Of a DNA stretch of 64,000 nt, positions 18,288 to 27,088 are shown piece after piece (positions within the stretch are counted from its first letter, which is position 1; each line of letters opens with the position of its first letter). The stretch covers positions 62,001 through 126,000 of the forward strand of contig NZ_QNVV01000005.1 of assembly GCF_003384725.1 (NCBI RefSeq), in the 5' to 3' direction. The stretch comes from Chryseobacterium pennipullorum. Lineage in GTDB: Bacteria; Bacteroidota; Bacteroidia; Flavobacteriales; Weeksellaceae. The notes under the pieces are model-generated. The model saw nothing but the letters and a program-made list of their open reading frames with translations. It had not been told where the DNA came from and did no database searches. The translations under genes were made by a program, and so were the position numbers.

Positions 18288-20441
18288 ATGGCAATTTTAG
18301 GACAGATTAGGAGTAAGCCTTGGCTTTTAATGGGAGTAATAGCCTTAGCGCTTTTGGCGTTCCTGGTGAATCCCGATAGTATCGACAAGGTTTTTGGTAA
18401 AAATCCTGACATTTTAGGAAAAGTAAACGGTGAGAAAATCACCCGCGAAGAGTTTAATGATCAGCTTTTCGTGCTGCAGCAGCAGTCTGAGCAGCAAGGT
18501 CGTCCGAAAAATGGTCTTGAAGAGCAGGCTTGGCAGTTACTTGTACAATCTAAGCTGATCAAGCAGCAGTTTGAGAAACTGGGCTTTGAAATGACCGATG
18601 ATTATTTCTGGAATCAGATCCAGTATGATCAGATGTTTGCTCAGAATCAGCAGTTGTTTGATGAAAAAGGTAACTTTAAAACTCAAGAGCTTAAAAAAGA
18701 AATTGAAACATTAAAAAACACCAATCCTCAAGGGTATACACAATGGTTGAAAACAAGAAAGACTATTGAGTACAGACTGATGGCAAGACAGGTGTTTACC
18801 AATATTTCAGCAGGGATTACTACAGGTAAGAAAGAAGCCGAAGAATTAATGAAGCAGAGAGATCAGCTTGCTGATATCGACTTTGTGAAAATTGATTATG
18901 CTGCCTATCTTCAGAAAACGAAGATCAATGTGACCACACAGGATCTTGCAGACTATATCAAAAAGCATCCGGTAATGTTTAAAGCTGAGCCTAGCAGAAA
19001 TATCGGTATCGTATATTTTCCGTCTAAGCCAAGTGCTGCAGATGATGCAGCAGTGCTGAAAGATATTACAAAACTATACTCAGGAGGAACAGATGCCAGC
19101 GGTGGTGCTGAAAACTTCCAGAATACAAAAAGCGATTCTATGTTTGTGATGGCCAACTCGGATGCGCCATACAATCCTCAGTACGTGAATCCTGCACAAT
19201 TGCCTCCGACGATAAAAGATCAGATCACTACTGCAGCAGTGGGACAGACATTTGGCCCATATAAGGAAGGAGATGTTTATGTAGTTTCTAAACTTGTTGG
19301 AAAAAAGACGTCTGACTCTACATTATCCAGACACATCCTTATTGCTTTCAAAGGAAGCCCTGCCGGTGAAGGAGTAACCCGATCCAAAGAAGAGGCCAAG
19401 AAGTTGGCAGATTCTATCGGAGCGATTGTAAAATCAACGCCGGCTAAATTTACAGAATTCTTAAAACTTTCCAGTGATCCAAACTCTGCAGCTCAGGGAG
19501 GTAGTCTTGGATGGACGACTCCGGAAACTCCATTTGTTCCGGAATTCCTTACCTACCTTGCCAATAACCCTAAGGGGGCAACAGGGGTTGTGGAAACACA
19601 GTTCGGTTACCATATCATCAATATTGAAGATAAAAAAGCCGGATCTATGGGATATAAAGTTGCTAACTTAGTGAAAGCTATCAAAGCATCAGATGCTACA
19701 GAAGCTGAAGCAGATAAAAAAGCCAGAAAATTCATTCAGCAGGTTCAGGGGAAATCTTTCAACGATTTTGTGAATATTGCTAAGAAAGGAAATTACCAGT
19801 TCTCCAATCCTAAAGCGGCTAAGAGATTTGAAGGCCAGCTTCAAGGTTTGGGCACTGAAAAAGATGCTGAAATCTTAACCTGGGCTTTCGACAAGAAAAG
19901 ATCTAAAGGAGATACGGAATTCTTTACCGTAGACGGAACAGGAGATAAAATTGTAGTATATCTTAACGGAAAACAGGAGGCAGGTCTTGCTGACCCTGAA
20001 TCGGTAAGAGATCAGATTGAAGTAATTGTTAAAAATAAACTGGCAGCGAAACAAATCTCTGATAAGATTGCAGGAGCTAAAGCTTCCAGCCTGGATCAGA
20101 TTGCTAAATTGTTTGGCGCTCAGAAACAATCCGCTCAGGTTAACATGCTGAATCCTTCAGTAGCAGGAGCGATGGAGCCTAAAGTTGCCGGTGCAGCTTT
20201 CGGTGTTGCGAAAGGTAAACTTTCAAATCCGGTTGAAGGAGGAACAGGAGTTTATGTTCTGATTAAAAAATCTGAGACGGTAAACAAACAGCCTGGTGAT
20301 CTTAAGCAGTTCACGGAATCTCTTACTCAGAGAAATGCCGGAATGTTCGGACAGGGTTGGATGAAGAGCCTTCAGGATAATGCAGATATCGATGACTACA
20401 GAATCGAAATCTGGAATAAGGTGGGAAATCAGCAACAATAA
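18288..20441 (+). CDS. PpiD/SurA-type peptidylprolyl isomerase
   Basis: 717-residue inner-membrane-anchored periplasmic foldase that assists outer-membrane protein maturation. A single N-terminal membrane helix (residues 11-27, WLLMGVIALALLAFLV) precedes a SurA_N-like chaperone domain (VNGEKITREEFNDQL). A parvulin domain near 345-450 contains RHILIAF, GGSLGWTTP and FGYHIINIE. The C-terminal part includes further foldase-like helices. It matches the Bacteroidota PpiD architecture and is longer than E. coli SurA. Monocistronic with a terminator. Confidence 0.93.
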   Translation: MAILGQIRSKPWLLMGVIALALLAFLVNPDSIDKVFGKNPDILGKVNGEKITREEFNDQLFVLQQQSEQQGRPKNGLEEQAWQLLVQSKLIKQQFEKLGFEMTDDYFWNQIQYDQMFAQNQQLFDEKGNFKTQELKKEIETLKNTNPQGYTQWLKTRKTIEYRLMARQVFTNISAGITTGKKEAEELMKQRDQLADIDFVKIDYAAYLQKTKINVTTQDLADYIKKHPVMFKAEPSRNIGIVYFPSKPSAADDAAVLKDITKLYSGGTDASGGAENFQNTKSDSMFVMANSDAPYNPQYVNPAQLPPTIKDQITTAAVGQTFGPYKEGDVYVVSKLVGKKTSDSTLSRHILIAFKGSPAGEGVTRSKEEAKKLADSIGAIVKSTPAKFTEFLKLSSDPNSAAQGGSLGWTTPETPFVPEFLTYLANNPKGATGVVETQFGYHIINIEDKKAGSMGYKVANLVKAIKASDATEAEADKKARKFIQQVQGKSFNDFVNIAKKGNYQFSNPKAAKRFEGQLQGLGTEKDAEILTWAFDKKRSKGDTEFFTVDGTGDKIVVYLNGKQEAGLADPESVRDQIEVIVKNKLAAKQISDKIAGAKASSLDQIAKLFGAQKQSAQVNMLNPSVAGAMEPKVAGAAFGVAKGKLSNPVEGGTGVYVLIKKSETVNKQPGDLKQFTESLTQRNAGMFGQGWMKSLQDNADIDDYRIEIWNKVGNQQQ

Positions 20442-20461
20442 GAAAATCATCACACTGATAT

Positions 20462-20493
20462 AAAGCGACAAAATTTTTTGTCGCTTTTTTTGT
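20462..20493 (+). terminator. Terminator of ppiD-like gene
   Basis: AAAGCGACAAAA pairs with TTTTGTCGCTTT (20462-20487), followed by T residues. It is 20 bases after the stop. Confidence 0.92.
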
Positions 20494-20537
20494 ATTTAAC
20501 GCAGAATAATAAAGGAAAAGATTTATTTAAAATGTAC

Positions 20538-20545
20538 TATATTTG
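20538..20545 (+). promoter_or_regulatory. -7 box of MCE gene
   Basis: TATATTTG, a perfect TAnnTTTG match, ends 22 bases before the GTG start. No TTTG at the standard distance is seen upstream. Confidence 0.55.
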
Positions 20546-20567
20546 CTTATTAGAAAAAAATTAGCAA

Positions 20568-21518
20568 GTGAAGTTCAGTAAAGAATTAAAAGCTGGTGTG
20601 ATCGCGCTTCTAGCTGTTGTAGGCTTTGTAGTGTTGTTTCAATTTATGAAAGGGAAGAGCCTTTTTACTACCGACAATATATTTTATGCCAAATATGATA
20701 ATGTGGAAGGACTCGCGCAGTCTTCGGCGGTTTCTATCAATGGCCTCAAAGTAGGACAGGTGGATAAAATCATCCCATTAACTGATAAACAGGGTAAAAT
20801 AAACTTTGTTGTAAAAATTACAATTGATAACAAATTCGAATTTTCAAAAAACTCGTCACTGGAAATTTTTGAACCGGGATTGATGTCCGGTAAGGAAATG
20901 AGAGTAAACCTGGCCTACGGTGGAGCTACTGCAAAAGATGGTGACACGCTGAAAGGAGCTTTCAAACTGGGAATGATGGGAAGCCTTTCTTCTCAGGTTG
21001 GACCTGTGAAAGACCAGTTGCAGGTAGTCCTGCACAGAGTAGATTCCTTAATGGCTAATGCCAATCAGATTTTTGACTCACAAAACAGGGCAGAGGTAAG
21101 AGCTTTGTTAACGAACCTTAACAAGACCGTAGGAGCGTTGCAGACTACCGCTGGGAGTGTAAATAACCTGGTTGGACATAATGATCCTAAACTTCAGAAA
21201 GTTCTGGATGATGCAAGCGTTACGATGCAGAGCGGAAAAGTAACTCTGGATAAATATGGAACCCTGGCAGAAAGTATTGATACCAAAAAGCTTAATGCAA
21301 CCATTGCAAGCTTGGATGCTACCGTAGGAAAGCTGAATCAGGTCATTACAGGAATAGACAACGGACAGGGGAGCTTAGGGAAACTGATGAAGGATGAGCA
21401 GCTTTATAATAATCTGAATTCTGCATCTACCAACCTGAACTCGCTGATTGAAGATATGAAAGCAAACCCTAAGAGATACATCAATTTCTCGGTTTTCGGT
21501 AAAAACAACAAAGATTAA
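20568..21518 (+). CDS. MlaD/MCE domain protein
   Basis: 316-residue lipid-binding component of an MCE transporter. An N-terminal membrane anchor (KAGVIALLAVVGFVVLFQF) leads into the MCE domain at about 35-120 (YDNVEGLAQSSAVSINGLKVGQV, then LMSGKEMRVNL). A long helical tail rich in heptads may form the shuttle or oligomer needle. It starts with GTG; the frame has no nearby ATG that keeps the anchor. The likely ABC partners are the MlaE/MlaF-like genes at 3.4-5.0 kb; the pairing is inferred. It leads a plus-strand gene series. Confidence 0.92.
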   Translation: MKFSKELKAGVIALLAVVGFVVLFQFMKGKSLFTTDNIFYAKYDNVEGLAQSSAVSINGLKVGQVDKIIPLTDKQGKINFVVKITIDNKFEFSKNSSLEIFEPGLMSGKEMRVNLAYGGATAKDGDTLKGAFKLGMMGSLSSQVGPVKDQLQVVLHRVDSLMANANQIFDSQNRAEVRALLTNLNKTVGALQTTAGSVNNLVGHNDPKLQKVLDDASVTMQSGKVTLDKYGTLAESIDTKKLNATIASLDATVGKLNQVITGIDNGQGSLGKLMKDEQLYNNLNSASTNLNSLIEDMKANPKRYINFSVFGKNNKD

Positions 21519-21526
21519 TATACCTT

Positions 21527-22855
21527 ATGCAGTACATTGATAACATTATTTTCCTGATTTTATTAGTGGCCGGATTTGGATTGTTTGCCAAAAGCCTCCA
21601 GAAGATTTATCGAAATATCATGCTGGGCCACGAGATCAACAGAACCGACAGAAAGGCGGAGCGCTGGAGCATCATGGCGAGAGTTGCCATGGGGCAAAGT
21701 AAAATGGTAAAACACCCTGTTGCAGGGATTTTACACCTTTTCGTATATGTAGGTTTTGTCATCATCAATATCGAGCTTATCGAAATTATTGTTGATGGAC
21801 TTTTCGGTACCCATCGTTTTCTGGCTTCAATTTTTGGAAACGGATTTTACAGCTTCTTCACAGCAACATTAGAAGTGTTAGCCCTTCTGGTAGTGATTGG
21901 AGTCGTTGTGTTTTTCATCAGAAGAAACTTTTACGGGGTTAAAAGATTAACCATGAAAGAGCTATTCGGATGGCCGAAACATGATGCCAACTGGATTCTT
22001 ATTATCGAATTTGCCTTGATGGTCGCTTTCTTCACCATGAATGGTGCCGATTGGGTGCAGCAGCAAAGAGGGCTTCTTCCGGAGCACGGAAGTTTTCCGA
22101 TCAGTTCTGCCGTTCTAGGTCCGATTTTTAACGGATTTGGTGATGGTTTCTTAGCCTTTACAGAAAAAGGGGCATGGTGGTTCCACTTTGTAGGAATTCT
22201 ATTCTTTATGAACTACCTGTATTATTCAAAACATCTTCATATTATACTGGCATTTCCGAGTACATGGTATGCCAATCTTGATAAGAAAGGAAAATTCAAC
22301 AATCTGGATTCAGTAACGAAGGAGATCAAGCTGATGATGGATCCTAATGCTGATCCTTATGCTGCTCCTGCCGAAGGAGCTGAAGCTGATGTGCCTTCAA
22401 AATTTGGTGCCGAAGATATCTTTGATCTGAACCAGGTACAATTGCTGAATGCTTATGCATGTACAGAATGTGGACGTTGTACTTCCGTGTGTCCGGCAAA
22501 TATTACGGGCAAAAAACTCTCTCCAAGGTTAATCCTTATGAAAACAAGAGACCGACTGGAAGAGGTAGGAAAAAACATTGATAAAAACGGAAAATTTGAA
22601 GACGATGGCAAGAAACTGTTGAATGACTATATTACTAAAGAAGAGCTCTGGGCTTGTACTACCTGCAATGCGTGTACAGAAGCTTGTCCGGTATTGCTGG
22701 ATCCTCTTTCCATTATTTTTGAAATGAGAAGATTCCTGGTGATGGAGCAGTCTGCTGCCCCGCAGGAACTGAATCTGATGATGACCAATGTGGAAAACAA
22801 TGCTGCCCCTTGGCAGTATAACCAGGCAGACCGTCTTAACTGGGCTAATGACTAA
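21527..22855 (+). CDS. Membrane Fe-S oxidoreductase (NarI/HdrE-like plus ferredoxin domain)
   Basis: 442 residues. About five to six membrane helices in residues 5-240 resemble the NarI/HdrE quinone-linked subunit. A cytosolic dicluster ferredoxin domain follows with CTECGRCTSVCP (near 312) and CTTCNACTEACP (near 377), each a 4Fe-4S set. With the CCG-domain protein at 23479 it would form a complex passing electrons between a soluble donor and menaquinone. Donor and physiological reaction are unknown. It begins 8 bases after the MCE stop. Confidence 0.88.
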   Translation: MQYIDNIIFLILLVAGFGLFAKSLQKIYRNIMLGHEINRTDRKAERWSIMARVAMGQSKMVKHPVAGILHLFVYVGFVIINIELIEIIVDGLFGTHRFLASIFGNGFYSFFTATLEVLALLVVIGVVVFFIRRNFYGVKRLTMKELFGWPKHDANWILIIEFALMVAFFTMNGADWVQQQRGLLPEHGSFPISSAVLGPIFNGFGDGFLAFTEKGAWWFHFVGILFFMNYLYYSKHLHIILAFPSTWYANLDKKGKFNNLDSVTKEIKLMMDPNADPYAAPAEGAEADVPSKFGAEDIFDLNQVQLLNAYACTECGRCTSVCPANITGKKLSPRLILMKTRDRLEEVGKNIDKNGKFEDDGKKLLNDYITKEELWACTTCNACTEACPVLLDPLSIIFEMRRFLVMEQSAAPQELNLMMTNVENNAAPWQYNQADRLNWAND

Positions 22856-22865
22856 TTTTCATACT

Positions 22866-23489
22866 ATGAAAAATCTATTCTTCATATTTCTGTTCATCTG
22901 TTCAGGTCTTGTCATGGGGCAATCCGCTGATCAGAAGAAAATTCTTGAAGATTCACAGGCATTTATGTCCATGTTTCACAAGAAAGATTATGAAGGAATG
23001 CTTGATCTGACTCATCCGGCACTCTTTGAAAAAGTGGATAAGAATTCAATGATCAATGGTTTCAAAACCATGTTTGAAGGCAACGATGAGTTCAGAATAG
23101 AAATGGTAGATACAGACAAGAGCACATTCAATGTTTCGGATGTTTTTACCGCACAGGATGGAGCCAGATATGCTTTCAGTACCTATGCAATGAAGATGAA
23201 AATGGTTTTTCTTAAGGAAAAGTTTGATGATGAGAAAAAGAAAATGATGCTGGGAATGATGGAAGCACAAGGGATGAGTGCTCAATTCTTAAATGATACG
23301 ACCTTGGAAATGAGCAAGCAGAGCATGATCCTTGCCCTCAATGACAAAAGCACTGGGAATACATGGAAGTATCTGAACTATGATGAGGCTAATCCTTTAT
23401 ACGTTTCTATAGTGCCCGTAGAGGTCATGAAGAAAGCAAAGGAGTACTATGCAAATTTATTAATTAAACAAAAAGGAAATGCAAATTAA
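22866..23489 (+). CDS. Secreted hypothetical protein
   Basis: 207-residue exported protein: signal peptide 1-18 ending VMGQS, then a helical domain DSQAFMSMFHKKDYEGMLDLTHPALFEKV, reminiscent of NTF2-like/DUF4878-type folds, and a beta-rich remainder. The start ATG 22866 gives a clean signal peptide; the longer frame overlaps the upstream gene. It is inserted between the two Fe-S genes and overlaps the next one by 11 bases, so it is translated with them. No function is recognised. Confidence 0.8.
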   Translation: MKNLFFIFLFICSGLVMGQSADQKKILEDSQAFMSMFHKKDYEGMLDLTHPALFEKVDKNSMINGFKTMFEGNDEFRIEMVDTDKSTFNVSDVFTAQDGARYAFSTYAMKMKMVFLKEKFDDEKKKMMLGMMEAQGMSAQFLNDTTLEMSKQSMILALNDKSTGNTWKYLNYDEANPLYVSIVPVEVMKKAKEYYANLLIKQKGNAN

Positions 23490-24258
23490 AACCATGGCAG
23501 AATATGCTGCCGAAGGAAAAGCCCCGGAAGTTTTATTTTGGGTTGGATGTGCCGGTAGCTTTGATGACCGCGCCAAAAAAATTACAAAAGCATTTTGCAA
23601 GATATTAAATAAAATAGGAGTTGAATTTGCCGTTCTGGGCCAGGAAGAAAGCTGTACAGGTGACCCGGCAAAAAGAGCCGGAAACGAATTTGTATTCCAG
23701 ATGATGGCACTTACCAATATTGAGGTACTGAATGCCTATGAAGTGAAAAAAATCGTCACTGCATGCCCACACTGTTTCAATACCCTAAAAAATGAATACC
23801 CTAACCTGGGTGGACACTTCGATGTCGTTCACCATACCCAGTTTCTTAAAACCTTGATGGATGAAGGAAGATTGAAAATTGAAGGTGGGGCATTCAAAGG
23901 GAAAAAAATTACTTTTCATGACCCATGCTACCTGGGACGTGCCAATGATGAATATGAGGCTCCCAGAGTACTGCTTGAAAAGCTGGATGCAGAACTTGTG
24001 GAAATGAAACGCTGCAAAACCAACGGGCTTTGCTGTGGAGCAGGAGGAGCACAGATGTTCAAAGAACCTGAAAAAGGGAATAAAGACATCAATGTTGAAA
24101 GAACGGAAGAAGCGTTATCCTTTGAGCCTAAAGTAATCGCAACAGGTTGTCCTTTCTGTAATACCATGATGACGGACGGGGTAAAACACTTCAACAAAAA
24201 TACAGAAGTAGCCGTAAAGGATATCGTAGAACTTCTTGCAGAAGCAGAGGATTTGTAA
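23479..24258 (+). CDS. CCG-domain Fe-S protein (HdrB/GlcF-like)
   Basis: 259-residue cytosolic protein with cysteine-rich CCG domains as in heterodisulfide reductase HdrB/HdrD, LutA and GlcF. Visible motifs are VGCAGSFDDR near the N-terminus, ACPHCFNT near residue 95, the diagnostic CCGAGGAQ at about 185-192 and GCPFCNTM near the C-terminus. It should bind a noncubane or 4Fe-4S cluster and act with the membrane ferredoxin subunit at 21527. The ATG 23479 follows an AAAGGAA; a second ATG five codons on is possible. Confidence 0.9.
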   Translation: MQIKTMAEYAAEGKAPEVLFWVGCAGSFDDRAKKITKAFCKILNKIGVEFAVLGQEESCTGDPAKRAGNEFVFQMMALTNIEVLNAYEVKKIVTACPHCFNTLKNEYPNLGGHFDVVHHTQFLKTLMDEGRLKIEGGAFKGKKITFHDPCYLGRANDEYEAPRVLLEKLDAELVEMKRCKTNGLCCGAGGAQMFKEPEKGNKDINVERTEEALSFEPKVIATGCPFCNTMMTDGVKHFNKNTEVAVKDIVELLAEAEDL

Positions 24259-24269
24259 ACGGATATTTA

Positions 24270-25406
24270 ATGAAAATAAAATGGCGGATTTCCTTTTTGT
24301 TGGTCGTTTTAATACTGGTTCTTTTAACCGTCCGGAATTATCAAAACAGGGTCTATGATTGGGATATGCCAGGGTATTTAGGATGTTTGTATACTTCTGA
24401 ATTTCCTGACTCCCCGGATAAAGTTCGCCAGATTACCTATATATCCATACAAAAAGAAGCACCGGACGATCAATACCAAGATCTGATCGGAACTGCTCCT
24501 TTTAACATTCCAAGGCAGTATTTCGCAAAAAATACCCAGGCATTTACAGAACAATTACCCTATTTTCGCATAAAAGTAGGATATATCTGCATGATCAGTC
24601 TTCTTTATAAGCTGGGTGTTACGTCTCCTTTATCAGTCCTACTCGTGAGTCTTATTTCTTATTTTTTTTCAGGGTTACTCGTATTTTACATTCTAAAGAT
24701 TCTATATCCCGAAAAATATATAATGACTGCTTTCCTGACGGTTGGGATCATGCTTTTCCCTCTCATGACTTATATTGCAAGGATACCGGCTCCTGAAATG
24801 TTTATTTTCCCATTTCTTCTCACCTTTATAATAGGTCTAATAAGAAAGTGGAGCACGCTGACCATGTTCCTGTTGTTGCTGGTCATTACTTTTATACGGC
24901 CGGATTATGCAACCTTTACCTTGTCTTACCTTGTTACTATTTTTTTATTTACCTATTATAAAGAAGAAACAGTCTATATCTCTTTTATAGTACAAGGGGC
25001 TGTTATATTTATACTTTATATATCGATCATCAACTTTTACGATTATCCAGGGTGGAAAAATCTGTTTTTTGATTCATTTATTAAGCGAAGACCTATTATT
25101 TCTGCGGAGCCTCCCGAATTTGGGATCAGCGATTATGTATCCATACTGTATCATAAAGCTATTTATTTTAAGAAAATTACTTTTGCTGCTTTGCTCTTTA
25201 TAGCTGTGGTTTTTTGGAAATCCAAGGATCTGTGGGTACGGGTGTTTTCAGTTTTTTTCTTTGCGAATGTCTATATTAAATTTCTTTTCTTCCCCCAATC
25301 TGCAGAAATCAGATTTTTCTTTCCATTGATTTTTCTTTTATTTCTGATGATGATGTATGCGATAAGCCAAAAACACAATAACTTTAAACTCACGAATATT
25401 TCTTAA
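24270..25406 (+). CDS. Polytopic membrane protein, possible GT-C-like or EpsG-like
   Basis: 378 residues with about nine to ten predicted membrane helices. After the first helix comes an extracytoplasmic loop with YDWDMPGYLG and a second large loop (DDQYQDLIGTAPFN). The acidic loop after helix one and the helix layout resemble GT-C membrane glycosyltransferases or EpsG-like proteins, but no complete motif is seen. It lies 11 bases after the Fe-S gene and before a glycosyltransferase and flippase, suggesting surface glycan work. Very AT- and aromatic-rich. Confidence 0.72.
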   Translation: MKIKWRISFLLVVLILVLLTVRNYQNRVYDWDMPGYLGCLYTSEFPDSPDKVRQITYISIQKEAPDDQYQDLIGTAPFNIPRQYFAKNTQAFTEQLPYFRIKVGYICMISLLYKLGVTSPLSVLLVSLISYFFSGLLVFYILKILYPEKYIMTAFLTVGIMLFPLMTYIARIPAPEMFIFPFLLTFIIGLIRKWSTLTMFLLLLVITFIRPDYATFTLSYLVTIFLFTYYKEETVYISFIVQGAVIFILYISIINFYDYPGWKNLFFDSFIKRRPIISAEPPEFGISDYVSILYHKAIYFKKITFAALLFIAVVFWKSKDLWVRVFSVFFFANVYIKFLFFPQSAEIRFFFPLIFLLFLMMMYAISQKHNNFKLTNIS

Positions 25407-25429
25407 TTTTACATCTTAAATTATAGGAT

Positions 25430-25918
25430 ATGAAAATCGAAGAATCAAATATCGTAGAGACCAACGACTACAGAGTTATTATATACCCTGCCTCCAGACC
25501 TTTTGAAACGAAAGAGGCAAAAGCAATTACCGAAAAACTGTTTGATTTTCTGGCCACCTGGGCAGCACACGGAAAACCGCTATCTTCTTCTTTTAAAATC
25601 GAAAAGAACCAGTTTATTGTGGTTTGCGTAGATGAAGAAAAAGAAATGGCGTCAGGCTGCAGTATTGATGCCTTAGGTAAAATAATGAGAGAAATTGATG
25701 AGGAATACCAGCTGGGACTTTTTGACAGAATGAAAGCGAGTTTTGTAGAGAACGGAGAGGTGAAAACCCTAAAGCTTCAGGATTTTAAAGCCAAGCTGAG
25801 AAATGGTGAGCTTACCAATGATATCCAGGTTTTTGACTTTTCTAAAAATACGTATCTTGACTTTTTAAGTCACTTTCTTCTTCCTTTAGAGAAAAGCTGG
25901 GCTGCTTCTATAAAGTAA
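25430..25918 (+). CDS. Conserved protein commonly called ABC transporter ATPase
   Basis: 162-residue soluble protein of a Bacteroidota-specific family that databases often label ABC transporter ATPase. No Walker A, Walker B or signature motif is present, so that name is misleading. Conserved-looking parts are YPASRPFETKEAKAI at the N-terminus, WAAHGKPLSSSF, CVDEEKEMASGCSID and FDFSKNTYLDFL. It stays next to MCE and Fe-S genes in flavobacteria by my recollection of synteny. Role unknown. Confidence 0.82.
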   Translation: MKIEESNIVETNDYRVIIYPASRPFETKEAKAITEKLFDFLATWAAHGKPLSSSFKIEKNQFIVVCVDEEKEMASGCSIDALGKIMREIDEEYQLGLFDRMKASFVENGEVKTLKLQDFKAKLRNGELTNDIQVFDFSKNTYLDFLSHFLLPLEKSWAASIK

Positions 25919-25923
25919 TCTGA

Positions 25924-27072
25924 ATGAAAATACTCTTTATCTCCTCATGGTTTCCCAGCAAAATTGAACCCACAAATGGTAATTTTGTGCAACGCCATGC
26001 AGAGGCTGTATCGCTGCTGCATGATGTGGAAATATTACATGCCATAGGAGATTCTACACAGAGAGAAGAGTTTATATCTGATGATCAGATCATTAACGGG
26101 ATAAGGACCCTTATAGTGTATTACAAAAACTCCGGAAATCCTGTTCTGAATTTTAAAAGAAGAATGCAGGCCTATAAACTGGGATTTCTTAAGTTGCAGA
26201 GACCAAACCTTGTCCATGCCAATATACTGCAGAATACCATGCTTTTTGCAGTATATATAAAAAAGAAATATAAGATTCCATTTGTGGTGTCAGAGCATTG
26301 GTCGGGTTTCCTCAAGGTAAACAGACAGAAACTTTCTTTTACAAAGGTAATTGTAGCACGATATATCGCCAACAGGGCCTCGTGCCTTCTTCCAGTGAGT
26401 AAGATTCTGATGGAGAACTTGAAGGAACTGAAAATAGGCAGCCAATTCAAGGTGGTTGGAAATGTAGTGGATACAGATATTTTTGTTCCTTCAGATGCTT
26501 CTGGTCACCAACCTTTTACATTCCTTCATCTTTCTAATCTTATTCCGCTTAAAAACCCCGATATGATCATCGAAGCTGCTGTCAGGCTCAGAAAGGAGTT
26601 TAACGGTTTTGAGCTTCATATTGGTGGAGATGGTGATGTGGAAAGACTGAATGCGAAAATTAAAAAGTCAGATGCTCAGGAGTTCATCAAAACTTTTGGT
26701 GAGATCTCCTATCAGCACGTTGCAGAAAAAATGAAGAGAAGTAATTGTTTTGTCCTTTTCAGCGATTATGAAAGTTTCTCTTGTGTGCTTCTGGAATCCC
26801 TTTCTTCAGGTGTTCCGGTCATTGCCACACGGGTTGGAGCAATTCCTGAGATGATCAGCAATAACCATGGAATTGTGATTGATAAGTCTGAAGAAGAACT
26901 GTACAAAGCCATGAAAAATATGCTGATGGGAGTGCACAGAACGGATACTCCGGCTGAATTGCATCATTATGTTGAAAATGGTTTCTCAAAACCGGCTATT
27001 GCAAAAGAATTTAGTACTGCTTATCAACAATTTGTCTCATTTACAAATACATGCTCAACCACTTTAAAATGA
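25924..27072 (+). CDS. Glycosyltransferase family 4 protein
   Basis: 382-residue retaining GT-B glycosyltransferase, cytosolic and probably membrane-associated. The N-terminal domain opens with ISSWFPSKIEPTNGNFVQRHA. The C-terminal nucleotide-sugar domain has HIGGDGD and the EX7E element with ESFSCVLLESLSSGVPVIATRVGAIPE. It starts 5 bases after the preceding gene. Donor sugar and acceptor are not determinable. It probably acts in a surface polysaccharide pathway with the flippase that follows. Confidence 0.92.
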   Translation: MKILFISSWFPSKIEPTNGNFVQRHAEAVSLLHDVEILHAIGDSTQREEFISDDQIINGIRTLIVYYKNSGNPVLNFKRRMQAYKLGFLKLQRPNLVHANILQNTMLFAVYIKKKYKIPFVVSEHWSGFLKVNRQKLSFTKVIVARYIANRASCLLPVSKILMENLKELKIGSQFKVVGNVVDTDIFVPSDASGHQPFTFLHLSNLIPLKNPDMIIEAAVRLRKEFNGFELHIGGDGDVERLNAKIKKSDAQEFIKTFGEISYQHVAEKMKRSNCFVLFSDYESFSCVLLESLSSGVPVIATRVGAIPEMISNNHGIVIDKSEEELYKAMKNMLMGVHRTDTPAELHHYVENGFSKPAIAKEFSTAYQQFVSFTNTCSTTLK

Positions 27073-27088
27073 CTCTGATCAGGCTGAA

